A DNA stretch of 12,500 nt from Halisarca cf. caerulea (GCA_963170055.1 CAUJGJ010000065.1:2129799-2142298), one strand, 5' to 3'. Positions 1 through 8,565 are shown, numbered from the stretch's first letter. Notes: generated by a model from the letters alone, not told the origin. Numbers and translations are program-made.

Positions 1-73
1 CATACATACAGTACATACATACGTATGTACGTATGTGCTTGATGTGCACAGCAAACAGTAAGCTGTGGATGTA

Positions 74-331
74 TAGTGGGGCCCCGCTAATCCAGACCCC
101 TGAATTGCGGACATTCCTCTAATACGTATGGACATGTGCCACTGGAACCAAATACGATGGAGCCTGTCTAATCCGGCACCCATTGGGGAATGAAAAACAG
201 TGCTGAATTAGCAGGTTGCTGGATTATAGAGTTCGGTTTCTATGGTTAAATTAATGGTCTGTGTCAGAGAATCTTGGCTGGTTTAGGAGAATGCTGGTTT
301 ATAGAGGTTGTGGAGTAGGCTGGTTCCACTA
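74..331. mobile_element. MITE-like element, family A copy 1, 258 bp
   Basis: It is flanked by TA at 72-73 and 332-333. The ends are inverted: TAGTGGGGCCCCGCTAATCC on the left and the complement of GGAGTAGGCTGGTTCCACTA on the right. It shares a long body with the elements at 3272 and 7698: a phrase close to AATCCGGCACCCATTGGGG near the left, GGATTATAGAG in the middle, CAGAGAATCTTGGCTGGTTTAGGAGAATGCTGGTTTAT split over the right half. It codes for nothing. The left end has about 80 extra bases relative to the other copies. Confidence 0.7.
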
Positions 332-366
332 TACATACTTCACTATACATAGACATAGTATAGCTT

Positions 367-447
367 CACTCCTGAAATGAGGACACCTCAATACTTAGGA
401 CAGTCCTTTTTGGTCCTAAGCTGTCCGGAATAGAGGGGTCCACTGTG
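367..447. mobile_element. Fragment of a TA-type inverted-repeat element
   Basis: Read on the minus strand from its right edge, this begins CAGTGGACCCCTCTATTCC, a pogo/mariner-like terminus similar to those of family A. An 8-bp inverted pair, CTTAGGAC (394-401) and GTCCTAAG (413-420), lies inside it. The phrase AGGACACCTCAATACTTAGG resembles text at 7950-7990. No matching left terminus is visible, so it is probably truncated. Confidence 0.4.
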
Positions 448-490
448 ATTATTTTATACGTATATATGTATGTACGTATATGACATGTAC

Positions 491-493
491 TGT

Positions 494-583
<90 letters not shown>

Positions 584-705
584 ACACACACACATGCACA
601 CACACACACATGCACACACACACACACGCGCGCGCGCGCGCGCACACACACACACACACACATACATGCACACACACACACACACGCGCGCGCGCACACA
701 CACAG
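491..705. repeat. (CA)n microsatellite with (CG)8 and (CG)5 blocks
   Basis: A pure AC tract runs from 498 to 578. It is followed by interrupted CA repeats containing two alternating CG blocks, 627-642 and 685-694. Alternating CA flanking CG is the classic Z-DNA-prone sequence. Open frames across it encode only Thr-His, Cys-Val or Arg-Ala repeats and are not genes. Confidence 0.97.
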
Positions 706-1216
706 TACGTAAGTACATTCAGAGTGTCCCGTTTCTTGTCAATGTGAAGCAAACCATAGTACTAATGCTTCTGTATTCATTGCTGGCTTTGAATGACTTC
801 CCTTCCTTCCTGCACAATAGCTACCATAGCTTCCATTCAAGCATCCGTCATGCCTCTCTCACGCACACATGTACGTACATATGTATGTATTTATTGCATA
901 TATACACATGTATAATACTTGCGTACGTATGTATGTATGTGTGTACATACGTACACTCACTGATATGTATGTGTGTGTGGTATGTGTGTCCCTATGTGTA
1001 CACTTGTAAGACACATGTGAAGTTGTATCAATAAACTGAGCATGTATGGGTTGAATCAGTGACAAGGTGCCTCTACCATACGAAAGTACATGTACGTACG
1101 TACGTGTGTGTTACCAGTTTGTGTGCATTTGTTGTTTGTATGGTACATATGTGTGTTTGTTTGAGTATACGTACGTACATATACGCATGATTTGATGTGT
1201 ACACATGTGTATGTGT

Positions 1217-1218
<2 letters not shown>
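706..1218. other. Non-coding DNA rich in TACGTATG-type motifs
   Basis: I see no exon or RNA gene here. The stretch from 860 to 1010 and from 1080 to 1218 is dense in GTAC, TACGTA and CATATG tetranucleotide motifs mixed with short GT runs. Open frames on both strands translate to Tyr/Val/Cys or Thr/His repeats. Confidence 0.6.

Positions 1219-1264
<46 letters not shown>
1219..1264. repeat. (GT)23 microsatellite
   Basis: Pure GT dinucleotide tract with no interruption. Confidence 0.97.
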
Positions 1265-1266
<2 letters not shown>

Positions 1267-1663
1267 CAAATGAAAATTAGGTAGTGCTCAGCCAAATGTC
1301 TGGCCCAAACCTTTTTGGATCAGACAAAATCCTAAAATAGTCAGACAATGTCTGAATGCTGACCATTATTTCTAACACTAGTATCTCTATCCCGCCCACG
1401 TACATAATACTTGCTTACTGATCCAGATGACCCCCCCCCCCCTTGTCATGCATGCATACACAGTTTCTAGGACACGGTTCCTAGGAATTCAGAAACAGTT
1501 CATCTTCTCCTCAAATCATTGTTGTGTGCAGTCAACCGACCCTGACATCAATGCTCTGTAATTTTGGTCAGGGAGGAAACCGTCTGTTTTCCTACACATG
1601 TAGACAGCCTTATCTAGTGCAGCATAACACAATATACATACACGTACTCAGGAAGCAAAGTGA
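1265..1663. other. Unique-looking non-coding DNA
   Basis: I recognise no gene. It holds a 15-base perfect inverted repeat, TCAGACA-A-TGTCTGA (1341-1355), a run of 12 C residues (1431-1442), and a short repeated phrase, CTAGGACACGGTTCCTAGG, with inverted ends near 1467-1485. Confidence 0.5.
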
Positions 1664-1954
1664 TTGTGGTCGCTATAGACGAGTGGTCTTTATGTAGGGG
1701 TGCAGTTTTGATGGGATTCAGAAAACCTCCCTACAGTGGTCACTGTAGACAGGTGCCTTATGTAGAGGTGCAATGGTGTAGTGGTTCACAAAGCTGTCTA
1801 TAGTGGTCACTGTAGACAGGTGCCTTATGTAGAGGTGCAATGGTGTAGTGGTTCACAAAGCTGCCTATAGTGGTCACTGTAGACAGGTGCCTTATGTAGA
1901 GGTGCAATGGTGTAGTGGTTCACAAAGCTGCCTATAGTGGTCACTGTAGACAGT
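1664..1954. repeat. 67-bp tandem repeat array, about 4 copies
   Basis: The phrase CACTGTAGACAGGTGCCTTA and the bases after it recur with starts at 1741, 1808, 1875 and 1942, exactly 67 bases apart. The middle copies are nearly identical, differing by CTGTC/CTGCC. A diverged copy precedes them at about 1666 (GTGGTCGCTATAGAC, offset 70 bases). The last copy is cut off at about 1954. The unit itself reads like a diverged piece of a MITE terminus. Confidence 0.92.
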
Positions 1955-2400
1955 TGGCCTTGTGGCAAGTTTTACTTAGCATACATATGTACATATGTAC
2001 ATATGTAGTACATACGTATGTATGTGTGTGCGTATGATCTGTAAAACCCCTGTATGTGTGTTGGAATGTCCATGTGTACAACTCCATATGTACGTACTTG
2101 TGTTTACGTAGAGCCCACACCACTGCTGAGGTGGTCGGGCTTCAACCTGAGCATAAATAAATAATAATAAATGACTCAAAGTGAAAGCTAGAGTTACCAA
2201 ATCAGTGTATATACGTATATAAATACATACGTACATTTAGGGATAAATGTATTATGGTATGCATATACAGTACGTACATATGTACGTATGTATGTATGTA
2301 CGTATTTGAGACAGCTGGTCTTGGATCATGAGTGAGGAATTAATACAGTGCCATTCAGTGTTGAGTAATTGTGTTAAGCCAGCTGGTCTAAACCCTCTGA

Positions 2401-2403
<3 letters not shown>
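1955..2403. other. Non-coding DNA with a hairpin and possible SINE-like remnant
   Basis: There is no convincing exon. A GC-rich foldback lies at 2112-2141 (AGCCC...GGGCT with inner CCAC...GTGG). It is followed by TTCAACCTGAGC, loosely like a pol III B box, and an AAATAAATAATAATAAA tract, which together could be a SINE end. This is weak. The flanks are GTAC/CATATG-rich. Confidence 0.35.
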
Positions 2404-2459
<56 letters not shown>

Positions 2460-2471
2460 ACAACTGCATGC

Positions 2472-2534
<63 letters not shown>

Positions 2535-2550
2535 TGTGTGTTTACAACTG

Positions 2551-2623
<73 letters not shown>
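2404..2623. repeat. Three long (GT)n tracts separated by a duplicated spacer
   Basis: GT tracts at 2404-2457, 2475-2531 and 2553-2623 are split by two copies of GTTTACAACTGCATG (2456-2470 and 2540-2554), 84 bases apart. The structure implies duplication of a tract-plus-spacer block. Open frames are Cys-Val/Thr-His only. Confidence 0.95.
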
Positions 2624-2626
<3 letters not shown>

Positions 2627-2790
2627 CGTACGTATGTGTGTGCGTGCATGCATGCACATGTGTACACATGTGTGTGCATGCATGTACATGTGTGTGCATG
2701 CATGTACATGTGTGTGCATGCACATGTGTGTACATGTGTGTGCATGCATGTACATGTGTGTGTGTGCATGCATGTACATGTGTGTGTGTA
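2624..2790. repeat. CATG/GTAC-rich short tandem array
   Basis: About 20-22-bp units of the form GTGTGTGCATGCATGTACAT recur six or so times. The array is almost entirely alternating purine-pyrimidine and self-complementary in many short pieces. Confidence 0.9.
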
Positions 2791-2943
2791 CTGCACTTCT
2801 ACTGATGCGCTGCATCTCTTGTTACCTCACCATATATGGTAGAGTGTCTACACTTTCAGTGAGTTAGATCAAGTTACAGCCAGTTACAGTTGGTTATGGT
2901 GTATTCGAACATGTATCACCTTAACCCGTCTGTCTGTGGGTGC

Positions 2944-3138
2944 AGTGTGATGGGTGTGTGTAGAGTGATGGGGGTGTGTAGAGTGATGGGGGTGTGTAGA
3001 GTGATGGGTGTGTAGAGTGATGGGTGTGTGGAGAGTGATGGGGGTGTGGAGAGTGATGGGGGTGTGCAGAGTGATGGGTGTGTGCAGAGTGATGGGTGTG
3101 TGTAGAGTGATGGGTGTGTGCAGAATGATGAGTGTGTG
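2944..3138. repeat. 17-18-bp minisatellite, about 11 copies
   Basis: The unit is GTGTGTAGAGTGATGGGG with variants GTGTGGAGAG and GTGTGCAGAG. Unit length alternates between 17 and 18 bases, so no single reading frame is preserved. Confidence 0.93.
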
Positions 3139-3271
3139 TTTCATCATGTACAGTGTAACTCAATAGCAGGGGCTTGGTGCGGGGAGTCTGCTGGCAGGGA
3201 AGCGTAGTCTGTGCGGTTAGTGGTAAAGCTCTGATATGTATGTACATACACGCACATATGTTGCCCCAACA

Positions 3272-3453
3272 CAGCGGCACCTGTATAATCCGGCACCCAC
3301 TGGGGAGTGAGAAATAGTGCTGGATTAGCAGGTCGCTGGATTATAGAGGTCAGTTTGTAAGGTGAGAAATTAATGGTTGGTGCCAGAGAATCTTGACGAT
3401 TTTAGGAGAATGCTGGTTTATATAGAGGTGCTGCGGATAGGCAAGTTCCCCTG
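3272..3453. mobile_element. MITE-like element, family A copy 2, 182 bp
   Basis: The left terminus CAGCGGCACCTGTATAATCC and the complement of the right terminus (GATAGGCAAGTTCCCCTG) are imperfect inverted repeats. The body matches copies at 74 and 7698, with GGCACCCACTGGGGAGTGAG, TGGATTAGCAGGTCGCTGG, GGATTATAGAGGTCAGTTTG and GGAGAATGCTGGTTTATA. The flanking TA is degraded (CA and TG). Confidence 0.7.
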
Positions 3454-3879
3454 TGTGTCATTCCTCTGTGTATGAATATTTGGGACCACAACCTAATGTC
3501 CTGTTTATACGGGTGTACAGATTTTCACGCATTCTGAATAGCAGGTCTCACTGTACATGCGTATGTGTACACACATTGCCTCGTTGTATCATATGATGTA
3601 TCTACAACTCACCAGCTACGTTTGTTCACACTTACGCGTTCCTCCACCTCCTGCTCTTTCACCACACTGTATTTTGTCAATATCCCTTTGATATTAAAAT
3701 AATATCAAAGTAATATCAAATAATATTAAAGTGATATCAAAGTATTATCACAGTAATATCAAAGTATGTGATTTCTGAATGTACGTAATTGAATTATATA
3801 ATATCAAAATAATGTCAAAGTAATATCACAAGAGCCTCAAACGTATTTCCTCATACTAACTATTGCATGTGTTCGTATG
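3454..3879. repeat. AT-rich stretch with AATATCAAAGT short repeats and a hairpin
   Basis: Between 3686 and 3832 the phrase AATATCAAAGTA or a close variant recurs about nine times at irregular 10-25-base spacing. The array starts with a perfect 11-bp hairpin, CTTTGATATTA (3686-3696), loop AAA, and TAATATCAAAG (3700-3710). The DNA before 3660 shows no exon. Confidence 0.7.
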
Positions 3880-3881
3880 TA

Positions 3882-3961
3882 CAGGTTAGTCTGGCCTGCT
3901 GTGACTGTCCCACACGAGCAGGGATGTGGATGTGAAACGGTCGTAGCAGGCCACACTTGTG
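3882..3961. mobile_element. Small foldback element, about 80 bp, TA flanked
   Basis: A perfect 9-bp inverted pair, TGGCCTGCT (3892-3900) and AGCAGGCCA (3945-3953), extends imperfectly in both directions, and TA flanks both edges (3880-3881, 3962-3963). The outer ends CAGGTTAGTCTGGCC and the complement of GGCCACACTTGTG agree apart from a small indel. It could be a tiny MITE. Confidence 0.5.
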
Positions 3962-4063
3962 TACAGGTGTGTACATGTTTTGTATTATGGAGTGTATGTA
4001 TGTACATACTGTACGTACATATGTACATGATCCAGCTGCACACAGTATGTACGTATGTACTTA

Positions 4064-4237
4064 CCGTGGAGTCCCATTATAGCAAATCCCAGGGGACAAC
4101 GAAAATTCTTCTTTATATCAGAAATGCACTATATCCAGTTAATCTTTCACAGTAGACCACCAACTGGGACACATGTATTTGTTCACTTTAGGCAGACATT
4201 CACTATAAGAGTATTCTTTACAGCAAGTGTCCCACTG
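4064..4237. mobile_element. MITE-like element, 174 bp, TA flanked
   Basis: TA lies at 4062-4063 and 4238-4239. The left end CCGTGGAGTCCCATTATAGC and the complement of the right end (CTTTACAGCAAGTGTCCCACTG) are imperfect inverted repeats; the right terminus, read inward, is CAGTGGGACACTTGCTG. It carries no coding capacity. Confidence 0.6.
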
Positions 4238-4239
4238 TA

Positions 4240-4963
4240 CATGTATATGGACGCATGCACATGTGTGTTCAGTGGTGGACATATGTGTTGCCAGCGTCTG
4301 TAAGAGCAAGTACTCCACTGTTTATGTGTACGTATGTAACGACGCCCACTGGTGTGTGATGGTGTGAGGGCCAGCCTTGTGGACCTGCTGTGCCGTGTGT
4401 TTCCACTTGTAGCTCTGTAACATTCATACATACGTATCTCCAGGGCCAAGATGGGTGTGTGAGATGATGCTGTGTTGTCATGGCAACATCTTTCATACAA
4501 AGATTCTAAACTTATTAGTTATGTATGTATTGCTGCTATCAAGTTTGTATCATTATTTCAATAATATTATGCAAGTCTGGATCATTTGGTAATATCACCT
4601 AATACTGCTTAATTAGGTTTAATATCATTCCTCTGCGCAGACCTTGGTTATTTCCAATTTAATGACTTCTGTATGCATCCCAAATATGTGTTAATTGAAC
4701 TACTCGTCCATGTGTCTGTTCTAATGAAGGCATGCATGTGTGCGCTTGTTGTATTGGTAATGAAGAAATGCCCCATGTTTATTTTCACAGCTCACTGGTT
4801 GTTTATTGTTTTAACTGTTGTTTATTGTTTACCACTGCTAATTGTTGTTTATTGTGTGTCATACATGCGTACCTCCTTTGTATTGTTTGCATAGTAATTT
4901 TAGATTACCTTAGTTGTCTATCATTGTTTACCTTTATCATTGTTTACCTTTGCTGCTTACCAG
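4240..4963. other. Non-coding sequence leading to the 4964 splice acceptor
   Basis: I see no exon. From about 4796 to 4960 the + strand is T-rich with several copies of TTGTTTATTG or TTGTTTACC. This forms a long pyrimidine-rich run-up to the acceptor at 4963. Open frames here are short and leucine/valine-rich because of the T content. Confidence 0.5.
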
Positions 4964-5215
4964 ATGTCCGAGGGTGTATTGAGTGAAGAGGGCAGCATCA
5001 ACAGTATCACAAGTAGTGAGGGTGAGGGTGGAAGGCATACGTTTGGGAGTGAGGTGCAGGTGTTAGGGGAGCAACAGAACAACTCACGACCATCAACTCC
5101 ACGAGGCAGTAGACGAGCCTTAATGGAGAACCTCATGGTACCGGAGACAGGATCAGCGTTTGATTCTAAGAAAGCAAAGGAAATCTTCTCTGAGAACTCC
5201 ACTGTGGAAATCTCT
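4964..5215 (+). CDS. Putative internal exon: serine-rich linker of the sorting-nexin-like gene
   Basis: This 84-codon open exon is preceded by a pyrimidine-rich acceptor (tgctgcttaccag) and followed by a strong donor (GTGAGT at 5216). Both boundaries are phase 0. The product is polar and low in complexity: acidic and serine-rich at the start (MSEGVLSEEGSINSITSSEG), then a basic proline-directed patch near residues 42-51 (RPSTPRGSRR), then a short lysine-rich segment (DSKKAKEIF, residues 67-75). There is no membrane segment. Codon use is unlike the surrounding microsatellite DNA. It joins in phase to the exon at 11114, and a disordered serine-rich linker before a PX domain suits a sorting nexin, so I infer one gene across a 5.9-kb intron. 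The first base after the acceptor begins an ATG, so this could instead be an alternative first coding exon. It could also belong to another gene, because no conserved domain ties it to the PX exons. Confidence 0.6.
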
Positions 5216-5330
5216 GTGAGTGTCCTCAAATTGGTGTGTATGCGTATGTATTGTACCTACGTGCTTATACCTGGGCGTGTACGCGCGCGCGTGTGTGTGT
5301 GTGTAAAATTGTAGTAAGTTATTCGAAAGT

Positions 5331-5469
5331 GATCATCAATGGGTGTGTCAGCATATCAGTGATTGTGAGTGGGTGTGTCACCATATCAGTGATCATGAGT
5401 GAGTGTGTCAGCATATCAGTGATCATTGGTGGGTGTGTCAGCATATCAGTGATCCTTAGAGGGTGTGTC
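5331..5469. repeat. 30-bp tandem repeat, about 4.5 copies
   Basis: The unit GGGTGTGTCAGCATATCAGT plus GATCATGAGT or a variant begins at 5341, 5371, 5401 and 5431, with a partial copy from 5461 and a partial lead-in at 5331. Period 30 keeps a frame (GCVSISVI), but the array follows the donor at 5216 and contains no coding context. Confidence 0.93.
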
Positions 5470-5646
5470 GTCTGGTATAAGTACATGTATAGTCATATCT
5501 TAACTGCCCATTGGCGTGTCTCACCGTCTTGTGGGTGTGTCTCAACCACCTGAGGGATAGTAGATCATGCCTCTCTGTCTAGGTGTACTCATTCATACGG
5601 CTTCTGATATCTTCCTGTATTTGCAATACTTCTTCATTGTGTACAA

Positions 5647-5892
5647 GGGAGGGAGGGTGAGAGGGTGAGGGGAGGGAGGGTGAGGGGGTGGGAGAGGGGG
5701 TGAGGGAGGGGAGGAAGGGGGTGAGAGGGTGAGGGGGTGGGAAAGGGTTAGGGAGGGGAGGGATGGGTGAGAGGGTGAGGGGGTGAGGGAGAGGTGGGAG
5801 AGGGTTAGGGAGAAGAGGGATGGGTGAGAGGGTGAGGGGAGGGAGGGGTGAGAAGGTGAGGGAAGGGAGGGGTGAGAAGGTGAAGGAGGGGT
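5647..5892. repeat. G-rich polypurine tract, G-quadruplex-prone
   Basis: Nearly 250 bases consist of GGGA, GGGT, GAGAGGG and GGGGTGGGA motifs, with only G, A and isolated T on the + strand. Runs of three or more G spaced by one to seven bases occur dozens of times. The sub-repeat GTGAGAGGGTGAGGGG recurs irregularly. The G-rich strand is the same sense as the inferred host gene. Confidence 0.95.
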
Positions 5893-6300
5893 TGTGGAGT
5901 CATATTGGAAAGTTTTGTACACGGCTACGGTAGGTGCTCCTAGAAGGTTCACGAGTGGTTCGGGGAAGAACAGCATACTGTAGCTCTTCACTGCGTTCCA
6001 CTTGAAGGAATATTCTGTTTGAGGCTCTTATCTTCACATCTCCAACTAGTGCATACCGTGACAGTATATTACCGTTCTGATAATGGAATATTCTGGATAT
6101 AACACTGATTTTCCTGATCCCGAGGGTATGTATGTATGTGTGTGTGTGTTTATCCACAGCCGATTATGATACGTACATACATATATACAGTGAATCCTCA
6201 GTATACGTATGCTAGTGTTAGTGTTTTGGGTAGATAAGGCCGTGATTCGCATTTGTCTGGGGTACATGAGCTTTTGATTATCATTAAATTTAATCATGGA
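5893..6300. other. Unique-sequence island with open minus-strand frames, no gene assigned
   Basis: The 5900-6125 part is free of repeats and has two overlapping minus-strand readings. One gives a segment around YALVGDVKIRASNRIFLQVE, the other a segment around LVNLLGAPTVAVYKTFQYD. Neither has recognisable domains, and I see no clear splice sites that would select one. It may be an exon of an unknown minus-strand gene, a transposon remnant, or chance. Confidence 0.25.
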
Positions 6301-6390
6301 CACACAGTACACACAGCGCACACAGTACACACAGCGCACACAGTACACACAGCGCACACAGTACACACAGTACATACAGTACATATGTAT
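6300..6390. repeat. 20-bp tandem repeat (CACAGTACACACAGCGCACA type)
   Basis: About four units alternate CACAGTACAC with ACAGCGCACA, ending in shorter CAGTACATA units. Confidence 0.9.
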
Positions 6391-6479
6391 GTATGTACGC
6401 TCATGGTTTACGTATGTGTGTGAGTGATATGTACAATGATTTTATGGGGGTATGCCAATGCATGTATGTACTGTATGTA

Positions 6480-6680
6480 CAGTCACATCTGGTTTATCCA
6501 ACGCTGGAACACTTTATCCGGAAACCTCATTTATCCGACACTGGTTTATCTGAAAATCTCATTTATTCAACTCTCACTTGTGAATCTCCATCACTAAACT
6601 GAACACACTCTTTACCTGGTTTATCCAACACCTGGTGTGCCCAACACTTGATGTATCCAACACCTGGTGTACCCAACATG
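6480..6680. mobile_element. Left part of a TA-type element with 16-bp internal iteration
   Basis: A TA at 6478-6479 precedes CAGTCACATCTGGTTTATCC, closely matching the left terminus of the element at 7993. Diverged TTTATCC-centred motifs follow, and then a clean four-unit 16-bp array at 6615-6678 (CCTGGTTTATCCAACA, CCTGGTGTGCCCAACA, CTTGATGTATCCAACA, CCTGGTGTACCCAACA). No inverted right terminus is evident, so the boundary on that side is approximate. Confidence 0.5.
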
Positions 6681-6715
6681 GGTGCATGTGTAGTGTGTAC
6701 ATTCATAGTGCATGG

Positions 6716-6835
6716 GTATACATACGTATGTACGTACGTATGTATGTATGTAAGTATATGTACGTATGTATGCAGTATGTATGTATGTATGATGTATGTA
6801 TGTATGTATGTATGTATGTATGTACATGGGTACAC
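6716..6835. repeat. (TATG)n tetranucleotide array
   Basis: TATG/TACG units in a 120-base array, with the cleanest stretch at 6793-6830. Open frames on both strands are tetrapeptide-cycle translations (MYVC or HTYI). Confidence 0.92.
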
Positions 6836-7047
6836 TGTACATATGTGTGTGCATGTATGTACACACTGGGCAATATTAATCTCCTCAGGTGTTGGGTGTG
6901 GTGAGCAGACGTTGGGTCTGGACACCACGGGGATGAGGGTATCAATGGGAAGCCAGTGAATACTAATTAGATGACTTCCTATTTTGGTAGTCCTATTTTA
7001 GTAGTCTGTGATGCCACTGCGAGGGTGGCTGCTTTGGGTTAGTCTAG

Positions 7048-7051
<4 letters not shown>

Positions 7052-7108
<57 letters not shown>

Positions 7109-7295
7109 TGTGTGTGTGTATGTTGTGTGTGTGTGTGTATATTGTGTGTGTTGTGTGTGTGTGTGTATGTATGTGTGTTGTGTGTGTGTGTGTATGTATG
7201 TGTGTTGTGTCTGTGTGTATGTGTGTGAGTACGTATGTGTACGAATATGTACATACATATGGTCGTATGTGTGTGTGTGTATGTGTGTGTGTATA

Positions 7296-7383
<88 letters not shown>
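7052..7383. repeat. Compound (GT)n microsatellite
   Basis: Pure GT tracts at 7052-7106 and 7311-7383 bracket interrupted units such as TTGTGTGTGTGTGTGTATGT. The long open frames here are artefacts. Confidence 0.95.
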
Positions 7384-7384
<1 letters not shown>

Positions 7385-7697
7385 TTCTGTGTGTGCATGT
7401 GCATGTGTGCCGTGGTATATTTGCGGGTGTCAACATCTTCTACATAATATAGTGCTCTAGCCTAATTGAACCTGTTGCTATCTAATACAGAGTCCTAGCA
7501 ATTCTGTTCCCATAGCATCTAATCAGCAGCAATTAGACTGTTTATGTCTTTATCTTTATCAGTGGTTGATTCTGTGTCCAGGAGTTAACTAAGCAGATTG
7601 TTCGGGGAATGTAATCAGAAGTGAAGAACTGGCCAGCGTTTACGTGCCTGTACGAACTTGTCGGGCTTGTCTGCCTGTCTATGTATGTTTGTATGTA
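7384..7697. other. Non-coding unique DNA
   Basis: I see no exon, RNA gene or repeat array between the GT array and the MITE at 7698. A short inverted phrase, CTAATCAGCAGCAATTAG, occurs near 7519-7536. Confidence 0.5.
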
Positions 7698-7871
7698 CAG
7701 GGGGACCAGTATATCCAGCACATATTGGAGAATGAAAACATTGTTCGATGAGCAGGTTACTGGATTATAGAGGTCAGTTTGTATGGTTAAATTAACGGTT
7801 GGTGTCAGAGAATCTTGGCTGGTTTAGGAGACTGCTGGTTTATAGAGGTGCTGTATTAGGCTGGTTCCCTG
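7698..7871. mobile_element. MITE-like element, family A copy 3, 174 bp
   Basis: It is preceded by TA (7696-7697). Left terminus CAGGGGGACCAGTATATCC; the right terminus, read inward, is CAGGGAACCAGCCTAATAC, a good inverted match. The body has the same phrases as copies at 74 and 3272 (GGTTACTGGATTATAGAGG, GTCAGAGAATCTTGGCTGG, TTTAGGAGACTGCTGGTTTA). The right-hand TA is mutated to TG. It is the most complete copy for defining the family termini. Confidence 0.75.
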
Positions 7872-7992
7872 TGTGTTCCCATGCATGCGTGCACAGCACA
7901 CAGCATTGACCATGTGCTGTGGTACTTCCAATGGTGGACTCTCCCAAATAAGGACACAGTGCAATAAACCTCTCTACAAAGGACAACACTTA

Positions 7993-8233
7993 AAGTCACA
8001 CCTGGTTTATGCAACGCCTTGTTTATCCAACACTTCGTTTCTCTGACATTAATATCTAGAGGTACACGCAAGTGGATAAACCAGGTATTGGATGAATCAG
8101 AGTAGTCTGAACGCAACGTAATGAGGTACGTACTTATGTACGTACATGAATCACAGAGTACTGCTGGACACACAAGGAGTTCGGTTGCCTTATTCCTAGA
8201 AGCGCTTGTGGTCGGATGAACCAGAACTCACTG
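7993..8233. mobile_element. MITE-like element, family B, 241 bp, TA flanked
   Basis: TA lies at 7991-7992 and 8234-8235. Left end AAGTCACACCTGGTTTATGC; right end, read inward, CAGTGAGTTCTGGTTCATCC; 15 of the first 23 positions match. Three 16-bp subterminal units start at 8001, 8017 and 8033 (CCTGGTTTATGCAACG, CCTTGTTTATCCAACA, CTTCGTTTCTCTGACA), like those of the element at 6480. A minus-sense copy of the motif (GGATAAACCAGG) lies near 8083-8094. Confidence 0.65.
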
Positions 8234-8235
8234 TA

Positions 8236-8565
8236 CTGTGTGTACATTGTGTACTGTGTCTGTTGAAATATGTGAGGTTTTATTCCTTCCCATCGTGTGC
8301 GCCACGATATGAGCACATTCTGTTAACCAGCTGGAATTTTGCGGCTGTTGAAGGAATGGAGAGAGGAGGTGTATGTGTTTGATGCCTCACTTGTGATACT
8401 GAGTACCATGGGATGTGACACTACACGGGCGTGAAATGTGATTTGGTTGGAGGCCTACAGGTCTGCTCACCCATCAACTGCTATGAATGGATCGACGTGT
8501 ATTGCATGCGTGGGCCCTGACATCATTGTGTGGGCGGTGGGTGGTGGTTGTCTGCAGGTGTGGGT
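8236..8565. other. Non-coding unique DNA
   Basis: I recognise no exon, tRNA or array. A few short open frames cross it but have no domain signal or splice context. Confidence 0.45.

Noticed and set aside
366..752. Open frames of Cys-Val and Thr-His repeats over the CA/CG tract
   Set aside because: They are direct translations of a dinucleotide repeat in several frames and both strands, with no start context or flanking coding sequence.
2112..2180. tRNA- or SINE-derived gene
   Set aside because: Only a partial hairpin and a poor B-box-like word; no A box and no cloverleaf.
2252..2867. Long frames on both strands over the GT arrays
   Set aside because: Microsatellite translation; the same DNA is open in most frames.
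5593..5991. 132-codon minus-strand proline/serine-rich frame
   Set aside because: Mostly the antisense of the purine tract (SPSHPSLP repeats); low complexity explains it.
6998..7460. Long frames on both strands over the GT array
   Set aside because: Microsatellite translation.
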